Both the position numbers and the translations under genes were made by a program. Source: Rubrivivax sp. (GTDB lineage: Bacteria > Pseudomonadota > Gammaproteobacteria > Burkholderiales > Burkholderiaceae_C). From it: DNA of 33,781 bases. Positions 27,165 to 33,781 of this stretch are shown piece by piece. The notes under the pieces are model-generated. The model did not search any database, was not told the DNA's origin, and was given only the letters and a program-made list of their open reading frames with translations. Location of the stretch: NCBI GenBank assembly GCA_024641945.1, contig JAHECD010000049.1, positions 1-33,781 on the forward strand, read 5' to 3'. Positions within the stretch are counted from its first letter, which is position 1. The number at the start of each line of letters is the position of its first letter.

Positions 27165-27660
27165 GGCCAGCCGTCTGTACAGGTGCCGGAATCACGGCCA
27201 GGGCCATGACGACGGCGTCTTCTCGGCGGCCCGCAGCGGCGGGGTAATAACCGCGGCGCAGGCCTGCACGCGTGAATCCGCGTCGCCCATAAAGGCGCAG
27301 CGCACGATCGTTGCTCTCACGAACCTCGAGCCACAGCGTGGCGAGTGACCGGTCACGCGCCCGGGCTTCGATCACGTCGAGCAGCCGGCCCGCGTGACCC
27401 TGCCGCTGGTGCGCCGGTGCCACCGTCAGGTTCAGCAGATGCAATTCGTCCACGCCCGCCATCGCGACGAAGTAGCCGATCGGCTCGTCACCACCTCGCG
27501 CCGTCATCAATTCGGCCAGGTAGCCGGCTGCGATGGAATCGATGAAGTTGCCTCGTGTCCAAGGAAAGCTGTAGGCCATGGTCTCGACCGCCATGACCCG
27601 GTCCAGGTCCATGATCGTCATCGCGCGGAAAGCCAGCGGCGAATCAGCCAGGTCGACCAT
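27151..27660 (-). CDS. rimI: Ribosomal protein S18-alanine N-acetyltransferase
   Basis: RimI is a GNAT enzyme that acetylates the N-terminal alanine of ribosomal protein S18. The 169-residue protein shows MAVETMAYSFPWTRGNF, typical of RimI, followed by LLNLTVAPAHQRQGHAGRLL with the acetyl-CoA loop (Q-R-Q-G-H-A). RESNDRALRLYGRRGF carries the conserved Asn and Tyr, and YYP lies near the end. Its ATG overlaps the tsaB stop by one base (TGATG), the common tsaB-rimI pairing in bacteria. Confidence 0.93.
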   Translation of the reverse strand: MVDLADSPLAFRAMTIMDLDRVMAVETMAYSFPWTRGNFIDSIAAGYLAELMTARGGDEPIGYFVAMAGVDELHLLNLTVAPAHQRQGHAGRLLDVIEARARDRSLATLWLEVRESNDRALRLYGRRGFTRAGLRRGYYPAAAGRREDAVVMALAVIPAPVQTAGHVVE

Positions 27661-28388
27661 CAGTGGCCGGCTTCCAGGGCCGCGGCCCGGGCGTGCCGCT
27701 CAAGTGTCGTGAGGGCCACCTTGTCACGCAGATAGACCGGCAGCGCCTGCGCAGCGTGGGTGGCAGCGCCCTCTGCATACATCATCGCTGCCAGTCGAAG
27801 TAGCGCCGCGGCGCGGTCCGGTTCGGGCATGACGCCAGCGAACGCCGGCGGCATGAGCGGCATGAGCGAGAGGCCGCTGCCGGCGAGAGCCGCCGGCCGC
27901 TGTGCGAGCCAGTGCGCGCACAGGGTGTCGGGCGCCCAGAGCGCGGCCGCCTGGAGCACCTCCCATCGCCCGTGGCTCCAGCGATACCGGGCGGCATAGA
28001 CCTCACCCATGCGCGCATCGTTGACCACGCCGATGTCGGCCACGGTGTCCGTGGTGCCCTGCGCATCGGCCACTCGGGCCTCCTCCGCCACGATTAACAG
28101 GCTGTCCACGGCGATGACCGGCACATCGGCCCCGAATGCCAGACCCTGCGCGACGGAACAGGCCGTGCGCAAACCTGTGAAAGCACCAGGCCCGCAACCG
28201 AACGCGATGGCGTCGAGTTGCGTGATCGACATTCCGTGCTCATCAAGCAGCGCACGAATGCGGGGCAGCAAGGTGGCCGACGCCGCAGCGCCACCGTCGC
28301 TGTTCGACGTGACAGCGCCGTGTGGGCTCAAAAGCGCGACAGACATCACCTCGGTGGATGTATCGAACGCAAGCAGTGTCGAAGACAT
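27660..28388 (-). CDS. tsaB: tRNA threonylcarbamoyladenosine synthesis protein TsaB
   Basis: TsaB is the non-catalytic partner of TsaD in the complex that transfers threonylcarbamoyl to A37 of ANN-decoding tRNAs (t6A). The 242-residue protein has the ASKHA-fold start LLAFDTSTEVMSVAL, LLPRIRALLDEHG, and the characteristic GCGPGAFTGLRTACSVAQGL near residues 62-81. The start at 28388 is preferred because a TAAACT hexamer lies eight bases before it. It is divergent from dacB with 34 bases between starts. The partner enzyme TsaC/Sua5 is encoded 3 kb away at 31217-32206. Confidence 0.93.
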   Translation of the reverse strand: MSSTLLAFDTSTEVMSVALLSPHGAVTSNSDGGAAASATLLPRIRALLDEHGMSITQLDAIAFGCGPGAFTGLRTACSVAQGLAFGADVPVIAVDSLLIVAEEARVADAQGTTDTVADIGVVNDARMGEVYAARYRWSHGRWEVLQAAALWAPDTLCAHWLAQRPAALAGSGLSLMPLMPPAFAGVMPEPDRAAALLRLAAMMYAEGAATHAAQALPVYLRDKVALTTLERHARAAALEAGH

Positions 28389-28396
28389 GGCATGGC

Positions 28397-28402
28397 AGTT
28401 TA
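28397..28402 (-). promoter_or_regulatory. -10-like hexamer 8 bases before tsaB
   Basis: On the minus strand TAAACT is followed by eight bases and the ATG at 28388. This again predicts a leaderless or nearly leaderless mRNA. It lies in the 34-base gap shared with the divergent dacB gene. Confidence 0.35.
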
Positions 28403-28422
28403 GCCATGCGATCATCTTTCGC

Positions 28423-29877
28423 ATGCGCGTGTCCTCCAGGTCGAGCCTCTCTACTCGGCAGATCGCCGGGCTTTGTTTGTCCGGAGCGGCAGGATTCTGG
28501 TCGGTGCTGCCGGCAACGGCCGCGCCGGGAATGCCCCCAGAGGTGTTGGCTGCATTGCAGCGAGCGCGTGTGCCGGCCGAGGCGCTCAGTGTCGTCGTGC
28601 AGGAGGCCGGTACCGGCAAGACGGTGCTGCTTCAACAGGCCGATCGGTCCGTGAACCCGGCGTCGCTGGCCAAGCTGACGACCACGTACGCCGCGCTCGA
28701 CCTGCTTGGCCCAGCCTGGACCTGGGGCACCGGCGTGTGGATGCAGGGCCCCGTTCGCTCGGGCGTTCTGGAGGGCGACCTTTCCATCAAGGGCAGCGGA
28801 GACCCTCGGCTGGTGCTCGAACGCCTCTGGATGCTGTTTCGTCGGGTACAGCAATATGGCGTAGAGGAAATCCGTGGAGACATCGTGCTCGACAGCAGCG
28901 CCTTTGCGCCAGACGAGTCCGACCCAGGCGACTTCGACGGCGATGCATCACGCACGTACAACGTCCGCCCGGATGCGCTGATGCTGAATTTCAAGTCGAC
29001 GCTGCACACGTTCGTTCCCGATGCCGAGATCCACGTCGCGCGGGTGTTGTTCGACACCGACGTGACCAGCGTTCACAAGGGCCACACGGTGCCGTTGGCC
29101 CCCGGGCCGTGCACGAACTGGCGCCAACGGCTGAAACCCGCGGCATCGGAGGACGGTGGCTATCGGTTCGAAGGCGTGTATCCGGCAGCCTGCGGCGAAC
29201 TCGCCTGGCCCCTGGCAGACCCTGACCCGGCCACCTTCAATTCCCGTCTCGTCACCGCCCTGTGGCGCAACATGGGCGGGCGTCTCGGAGGCGCCGTGCA
29301 CGCAGGCGACGCGCCTGCCGGCGTGGCGCCGACGTTCGAATTCCGGTCGGAGCCGCTGGCGGAGGTGGTGCGGGACATCAACAAGTTCAGCAACAACGTG
29401 ATGGCCCAGCAACTGTTCCTCACGCTGGCATCACAGCTCGAGCCCGGCATCGCTGCGACGCCGGACGGCGCGCGGCGCGTGCTCCGTCGTTGGGTGACCG
29501 AACGCATCGGTGACGCGCCATCCGGCCTCGTGATCGACAACGGCTCAGGGCTCTCGCGTGACGGTCGCGTAACGGCGCGTTGGATGGCACACCTCCTGCA
29601 GCACGCCTGGTCGAGCACGGTCATGCCGGAGCTGATGAGCTCGCTGCCAGTGAGTGGCGTGGACGGAACGTTGCGCCGCTCGCGCGCCACCGCAGGGCGG
29701 GCGCATCTGAAGACGGGTTCGCTGCGGGACGTCAGCGGGGTGGCCGGGTATGTGCTATCGGATTCCGGCCGGCGCTACGTGTTGGTGGCCATCGTCAACC
29801 ATGCCAATGCCCCTCAGGCACGGCCGGCTCTGGACGCGATGGTCCAATGGGTGCTGAGAGATGCTCCCGCAAGATAG
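28423..29877 (+). CDS. dacB: D-alanyl-D-alanine carboxypeptidase/endopeptidase (PBP4, DacB)
   Basis: This periplasmic class C penicillin-binding protein trims peptidoglycan stem peptides and cross-links. The 484-residue protein has an N-terminal signal peptide (basic MRVSSRSS, hydrophobic ending near residue 34). The three penicillin-binding motifs are SLAK (S81 nucleophile, K84), SNN (323-325) and KTG (430-432). The long insert between the first two motifs (about 240 residues) is typical of PBP4. FDGDASRTYNVRPDALMLNF lies in that insert. No Shine-Dalgarno site is seen. It is divergent from tsaB. Confidence 0.94.
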   Translation: MRVSSRSSLSTRQIAGLCLSGAAGFWSVLPATAAPGMPPEVLAALQRARVPAEALSVVVQEAGTGKTVLLQQADRSVNPASLAKLTTTYAALDLLGPAWTWGTGVWMQGPVRSGVLEGDLSIKGSGDPRLVLERLWMLFRRVQQYGVEEIRGDIVLDSSAFAPDESDPGDFDGDASRTYNVRPDALMLNFKSTLHTFVPDAEIHVARVLFDTDVTSVHKGHTVPLAPGPCTNWRQRLKPAASEDGGYRFEGVYPAACGELAWPLADPDPATFNSRLVTALWRNMGGRLGGAVHAGDAPAGVAPTFEFRSEPLAEVVRDINKFSNNVMAQQLFLTLASQLEPGIAATPDGARRVLRRWVTERIGDAPSGLVIDNGSGLSRDGRVTARWMAHLLQHAWSSTVMPELMSSLPVSGVDGTLRRSRATAGRAHLKTGSLRDVSGVAGYVLSDSGRRYVLVAIVNHANAPQARPALDAMVQWVLRDAPAR

Positions 29878-29903
29878 ACGATTGCCCCGAAGGACTGCTG
29901 TCG

Positions 29904-30227
29904 ATGCCGCACGATTTGAGTTCCACCGACTGGATCGGTTACGTGGCGGCGTGCCTGACGACGGGTTCGTTCGTTCCACAGGCGCTGCTCACGCTGCGCA
30001 CGCGTGACGTGAGCGGAATTTCGCTCGGGATGTACGCCTCGTTCACGGTCGGAGTGGCACTGTGGCTGGCTTACGGGCTCAGCCTCGGCGAGTGGCCCAT
30101 CGTCATTGCGAACATGCTCACGCTCGCACTTGCACTCGTGATTCTCTTCACCAAGGTCACCACCGACTGGCGTGCGCGTCGCCCGGCCGTGTCCGCGTCG
30201 ACCGGGGCCGGCGCGGGCGCTCCTTAG
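29904..30227 (+). CDS. SemiSWEET-like PQ-loop membrane protein
   Basis: This small inner-membrane protein has 107 residues and three predicted helices (about 9-29, 40-58, 65-84). The PQ motif is at 25-26 in TTGSFVPQALLTLRTRDVSG, and ISLGMYASFTVGVALWLAYG follows. This is the single triple-helix bundle of bacterial SemiSWEETs, which dimerise to carry small sugars. The substrate is not known. GAAGGA lies 9 bases before the ATG. It follows dacB by 26 bases and converges with the esterase gene, overlapping it by 4 bases. Confidence 0.88.
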   Translation: MPHDLSSTDWIGYVAACLTTGSFVPQALLTLRTRDVSGISLGMYASFTVGVALWLAYGLSLGEWPIVIANMLTLALALVILFTKVTTDWRARRPAVSASTGAGAGAP

Positions 30228-31183
30228 AAGGGGTTGTTTCGCGCCCTTGCGGCGGCAAGCGCACCCAGCTGGCGGTGAGCGACGACACCAAAGTGCAGGT
30301 CGTCGGCCCAGAGCCACGTGCTGGCGTTGCCTCCGTCGACCAATGTCGCGGTTGTGCAGGTGGTCTCGGTCGACTTGGCAGGGTCGCAAACCGCGGCGAT
30401 CACGTTCGACAAACCATAAGCACTGGGAACGCGCACGGCGGATTGGACCATCTCGTCCGCAAGTACCAGGCCGACATAACGCCCGTCATTCAAGATGTTC
30501 ACCCGAATCCGGCCGTTCATGGCCGCGGACAGGCGTGAAAGCAGCGCCGCCTCGGTTGCACCCTTGGACAAAGCCCACGGCGTGAGGCCGATGTCCGGCG
30601 CCGTCGAGACGATGACCTTGACCCCCAAGGCGACGAGTCGGTTGACCTGGTCTGCGATCTGCACACCACGTTCGCGCGCGGCCGTGGTCATGTCCGACTC
30701 GGTCGTCTCCGCCGTGCGTGACTCGTAGATGTCCTTGATGTCATTCATGCCCACAAGTACCGTGGCGAGGTCCTCGGGCGTGAATCCGGCCAATTCCTGC
30801 TGGTCGATCTGGATCGTCATCTCTTGCACCCGTGCCCCTGCGCCCGCGAGGGTTACGGCCTTGGCGTCTGTCGTGCCGACCGGGCATTCCGCGAACTTGA
30901 AGCCGTAAACGTTGGCGACGGCCTGCACCCAGAGCGGAAACAAGGTGCAGTCGATGTTCGTGCCTGCCGCGTCGAGCGAATTGACAGCGTACTTGTTGCC
31001 GATGGAGTCGATCTTGGTCAACGCGCTGAGTTCGTCCCCGAACGCGAGAACGCGGGATGGCGCAAACGGATCGATCTGTGCAGTCCCGCCGCCGCACGAA
31101 GCGAGCGAAAGAGCAGCAACTGCGATGCTGGCGAGTCGGACGATGGGCGAAAGCATCTTGATTCGAGTGTTGAGCAGTGTCAT
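30224..31183 (-). CDS. SGNH/GDSL-like lipoprotein with altered nucleophile position
   Basis: This 319-residue predicted envelope lipoprotein has the lipobox LASC (cysteine at residue 30 from the ATG at 31183, or 21 from the ATG at 31156). The mature part shows SGNH-hydrolase blocks: VLAFGDELSAL (block I), VLVGMNDIKDIY (block III, G-x-N-D) and WADDLHFGVVAHRQLG (block V, D-x-H). In block I the usual GDSL reads GDEL (49-52), so glutamate replaces the catalytic serine; S53 is two positions on. Esterase activity is therefore uncertain. It is the last gene of the minus-strand purE-purK-sua5 run, 33 bases after sua5. Confidence 0.78.
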   Translation of the reverse strand: MTLLNTRIKMLSPIVRLASIAVAALSLASCGGGTAQIDPFAPSRVLAFGDELSALTKIDSIGNKYAVNSLDAAGTNIDCTLFPLWVQAVANVYGFKFAECPVGTTDAKAVTLAGAGARVQEMTIQIDQQELAGFTPEDLATVLVGMNDIKDIYESRTAETTESDMTTAARERGVQIADQVNRLVALGVKVIVSTAPDIGLTPWALSKGATEAALLSRLSAAMNGRIRVNILNDGRYVGLVLADEMVQSAVRVPSAYGLSNVIAAVCDPAKSTETTCTTATLVDGGNASTWLWADDLHFGVVAHRQLGALAAARARNNPF

Positions 31184-31216
31184 CGGACAGTAAGCCCAGT
31201 CATGGGCCAGAGGAGT

Positions 31217-32206
31217 TCAGCGGTTGGCGGCGGCGCGGCTCAGCCGGTCACGCACCCCTTCCCATTCGGGGTCGTCCGGCGGTGCTTCGATCCATACTTG
31301 GCCGACGCCTTCGTCGTCAAATTGACGCAGAACGGCGAAGAGGTCGTGAGCCACTGCCTTGGCATTGTCGGGCATCGGTCGAAACACCACCGAAGCGGGG
31401 TCACCGGCCGGCGGCGAGCGCGAATATACGCCGAGCTTGCCGGCGTGCCGTCGCAAAGCGTCGGAGACTTCTGCATCGAGGGTCGCCGGCGTCGCGACAC
31501 GGACCAATGCGGAAGGTGCGTAGTGCGTGTCCAGCGACCCGGCGACGCGAGGGGAGTCTCGATCGGCGTTGGCAAGCGGGCGGCCCAGCGCGGCTGCGAG
31601 CATGCTGCGAGAAAGCGTTCCCGGCCTGAGCAAGGCTGGCTCATGACGTGTGCAGTCGATGATTGCGGACTCGATGCCTTCACGGCACGCGCCGCCATCG
31701 AGAACCGTCAGATCACCTCCGAATTCGTCGGCGACGTGCTCGGCGCGTGTCGGACTGACACGCCCGAACCGGTTCGCGCTCGGGCCGGCAATGCCGGGCA
31801 CACCCAGCTCCGATGCCGCGCGAATCAACGCCAGCGCCACCGGGTGGTCTGGGCAACGCAGGGCGACGGTGCCGAGCCCGGCAGCCGCTGCGGATGCCAC
31901 GCCGTCGAGACGGGTCACGACCACCGTGACTGGACCCGGCCAAAGTGACCGCATGATTCTGCGTGCATGCTCCGGTAGCGCTGATGTGAAGCAGGCCGCC
32001 GCATCTGCATCGGCCACGTGCACGATCAACGGATGATCGTCTGGGCGGCCTTTGGCTCGAAAAATTCCCTCGACGGCCGTATCGGAATCAGCCCGCGCGC
32101 CCAGGCCATAGACCGTCTCGGTCGGGAAGGCCACGAGCTCCCCGTTGGCAAGGAGGTGGGCACATCGCGCGACCTGTGCAGGATCGTTTCCTCTCAGTAT
32201 GGGCAT
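31217..32206 (-). CDS. L-threonylcarbamoyladenylate synthase (Sua5/TsaC)
   Basis: This enzyme makes threonylcarbamoyl-AMP from threonine, bicarbonate and ATP, the first step of t6A tRNA modification. At 329 residues it is the long Sua5 form: a YrdC-like catalytic domain (about 10-195) plus the C-terminal Sua5 domain. Visible are LVAFPTETVYGLGARA, IFRAKGRPDDHPLIVHV, LWPGPVTVVV, GIAGPSANRFGRVSPT and the linker SLDTHYAPSALV, which closes over the active site in Sua5. The ATG lies 10 bases after the purK stop. With TsaB nearby, two t6A genes lie in this window. Confidence 0.93.
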   Translation of the reverse strand: MPILRGNDPAQVARCAHLLANGELVAFPTETVYGLGARADSDTAVEGIFRAKGRPDDHPLIVHVADADAAACFTSALPEHARRIMRSLWPGPVTVVVTRLDGVASAAAAGLGTVALRCPDHPVALALIRAASELGVPGIAGPSANRFGRVSPTRAEHVADEFGGDLTVLDGGACREGIESAIIDCTRHEPALLRPGTLSRSMLAAALGRPLANADRDSPRVAGSLDTHYAPSALVRVATPATLDAEVSDALRRHAGKLGVYSRSPPAGDPASVVFRPMPDNAKAVAHDLFAVLRQFDDEGVGQVWIEAPPDDPEWEGVRDRLSRAAANR

Positions 32207-32216
32207 GGCCCCACTT

Positions 32217-33389
32217 TCACGGAGGCGAGATGCCGATGATCTGCGCAACCGTTTGTGCGACGCTCTGAGCTGTAGCCGAATCGGCGGCGGTGATCGTGAC
32301 GTGTCCCATCTTTCGGCCTCTTCGCGGCTGCGACTTGCCATACAAGTGCAGGTGCACACCGGGAAGCGCGAGCACCGTGGGCCAGGGAGGCTCCACAGCG
32401 GTGTCACCATGGACGAACCATAGATCACCGAGCAGATTGAGCATGACAGCGTGCGAGTGCAATCGCGGCGTCACCAAAGGCAGGCCGGCCAGTGTGCGCA
32501 CCTGGAGTTCGAACTGCGAGACATCACAGGCATCGATGCTGTAGTGGCCCGAGTTGTGCGGCCGAGGGGCAACTTCGTTGGCAAGAACGGTCCCATCACG
32601 GAGCAGGAAGAATTCAACACACATGACGCCGACATAGTCCAACGATGCGGCAATCGCCTTCGCGTGGTCGCGTGCCCGACCCGCTACCTGCTCTGAAATG
32701 TCGGGCGCTGGCACTTGCGTGATTGCCAGGATGCCATCACGGTGCAGGTTCTGCTGGACGGGCAGATGGACCATCGCGCCATCGTGCCCGCGCGCGACGA
32801 CGATGCTGAACTCGGCCACAAGATCCACCCGCTTTTCGAGAACGCAAGGCACGCTGCCAAGGGACGCCCACGCCGGCGCGAGCGATCCGGCATCTGGTAC
32901 GTTGATTTGCCCCTTGCCGTCATAACCCAGAGTCGACGACTTGAGGATCGCAGGAAAGTGCGCAGGCGCCACCTTCTGCAAATCATCCGGTGCCTCCAGC
33001 ACAAAATAGGGCGCACAAGGCACTCCAGATTGCAGGAAATGCGCCTTCTCGCGGGCGCGGTGCTGACAAACGGTGACCGACGCTGCGGACGGGAATACCC
33101 GTCGATGTATCGCGAGTGCCGCAAGTGTGGAAGCGGGGACGTTCTCGAACTCCGTCGTGATGGCCTCGCATTCTTCGACGAGAAGCGCAATACCGGCGGC
33201 ATCCACGTAGTCTGCCGCGATATGGGCGTGCGCAATCATTCCTGCGGGGCTGTTCTCGTCGAGGTCGAGTACGGCGGTACGGAAGCCCATGGCCTGAGCC
33301 GCCTGAACAAACATGCGCCCAAGTTGCCCGCCGCCAACCACCCCTAGAGTCGCCCGACCCGGAATCAACGCCGAAGTCCAGTCAGTCAT
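32217..33389 (-). CDS. purK: N5-carboxyaminoimidazole ribonucleotide synthase
   Basis: PurK uses ATP and bicarbonate to carboxylate AIR to N5-CAIR in purine synthesis. The 390-residue ATP-grasp protein begins with [17 protein letters not shown]. It then has [13 protein letters not shown], the ATP-grasp segment [16 protein letters not shown], and [20 protein letters not shown] followed by [12 protein letters not shown], the family signature. Its ATG overlaps the stop of purE (ATGA), consistent with tight co-translation of two consecutive pathway enzymes. Confidence 0.96.
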   Translation of the reverse strand: MTDWTSALIPGRATLGVVGGGQLGRMFVQAAQAMGFRTAVLDLDENSPAGMIAHAHIAADYVDAAGIALLVEECEAITTEFENVPASTLAALAIHRRVFPSAASVTVCQHRAREKAHFLQSGVPCAPYFVLEAPDDLQKVAPAHFPAILKSSTLGYDGKGQINVPDAGSLAPAWASLGSVPCVLEKRVDLVAEFSIVVARGHDGAMVHLPVQQNLHRDGILAITQVPAPDISEQVAGRARDHAKAIAASLDYVGVMCVEFFLLRDGTVLANEVAPRPHNSGHYSIDACDVSQFELQVRTLAGLPLVTPRLHSHAVMLNLLGDLWFVHGDTAVEPPWPTVLALPGVHLHLYGKSQPRRGRKMGHVTITAADSATAQSVAQTVAQIIGISPP

Positions 33390-33781
33390 GCCTTGGGCAG
33401 GTCGTCATTCATGGCACGCGCTGCAGCGGTCTGAGCATCGCGAAAGGCACGCAATCGGTCACGCAAATTCGAATCATCGTGCGCCATCATGGCGATCGCA
33501 AATAAGGCCGCATTGGCGGCACCCGCCGCACCGATAGCAAAGGTGGCGACCGGAATCCCCTTGGGCATTTGGACGATCGAATATAGCGAGTCGACCCCGT
33601 TTAGATATTGCGTCGGAACGGGCACACCCAGCACTGGAACAGTGGTCTTGGCTGCGAGCATCCCTGGAAGGTGCGCGGCCCCACCAGCGCCTGCGATGAT
33701 CGCACGGGCCCCTCGAGACTCGGCCTGTTCTGCAAAGCGAAAGAGATCATCCGGCATACGATGCGCGGACAAGATTTCTAT
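33386..33781 (-). CDS. purE: N5-carboxyaminoimidazole ribonucleotide mutase (5' end cut by window edge)
   Basis: PurE converts N5-CAIR to CAIR, the step after PurK. Only the C-terminal 131 residues are in the window; the start lies beyond the right edge. The first visible residues are [11 protein letters not shown], matching the family SAHR-(T/M)-P loop. [19 protein letters not shown] and [20 protein letters not shown] follow, as does [16 protein letters not shown], all signature segments of class I PurE. The Met in HRMPD is internal and not a start. It leads the purE-purK-sua5 run. Confidence 0.94.
   Translation of the reverse strand: MEILSAHRMPDDLFRFAEQAESRGARAIIAGAGGAAHLPGMLAAKTTVPVLGVPVPTQYLNGVDSLYSIVQMPKGIPVATFAIGAAGAANAALFAIAMMAHDDSNLRDRLRAFRDAQTAAARAMNDDLPKA

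Overview
The window is a gene-dense (about 95% coding), GC-rich chromosomal segment. Gene content and order point to a betaproteobacterium of the order Burkholderiales: a SAH riboswitch in front of ahcY-metF, a MidA-like methyltransferase divergent from a pteridine-reductase-type SDR with folB and ttcA, and purE-purK-sua5 followed by an esterase. The family cannot be fixed from sequence alone; a Comamonadaceae or Sphaerotilus/Leptothrix-like lineage is my inference. I saw no tRNA, rRNA, CRISPR array, insertion sequence or prophage, and no gene-free stretch longer than about 235 bases.

Layout. 1-1686 (minus): a HAD-IIB phosphatase followed by an MFS transporter cut by the left edge. 1785-5652 (plus): polyphosphate kinase 2, then a SAH riboswitch controlling ahcY and metF. 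5-formyl-THF cyclo-ligase (5748-6350, minus) faces metF, giving a small C1/methyl-cycle cluster. 6417-8141: a TfoX-N protein, a DUF2917 protein on the opposite strand overlapping it tail to tail, and a divergent LysR regulator. 8197-13231 (plus): soluble lytic transglycosylase, NDUFA9-like SDR, GST, tRNA CCA-adding enzyme. 13194-14485 (minus): MidA-like methyltransferase and DUF2905. 14505-17248 (plus): pteridine-reductase-like SDR, folB, ttcA and a DUF4136 lipoprotein. 17237-18190 (minus): a DUF6279 lipoprotein whose start codon overlaps that of glmU (18189-19577, plus).

The stand-out region is 19613-23820. It holds rquA (rhodoquinone synthesis) followed closely by a complete four-subunit enteric-type fumarate reductase, frdA-frdB-frdC-frdD, all on the plus strand with 4-14 base junctions or overlaps. 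An FNR/Anr-like palindrome lies in the leader between a glmU hairpin and rquA. The simplest reading is an oxygen-regulated module that converts ubiquinone to low-potential rhodoquinone and uses rhodoquinol to reduce fumarate, the role menaquinol has for the homologous enzyme in E. coli. A PAS-GGDEF-EAL c-di-GMP protein runs into frdD from the other side.

26307-28388 (minus) carries tsaB-rimI-udg. dacB (PBP4) and a SemiSWEET-like PQ-loop protein follow on the plus strand (28423-30227). The right end is a minus-strand run of purE (cut by the right edge), purK, a Sua5/TsaC enzyme and a GDSL-like lipoprotein whose expected catalytic serine position is glutamate. Several genes (the tfoX-like gene, lysR, slt, the MidA-like gene and tsaB) have a -10-like hexamer only 6-8 bases before the start codon, suggesting leaderless transcripts.
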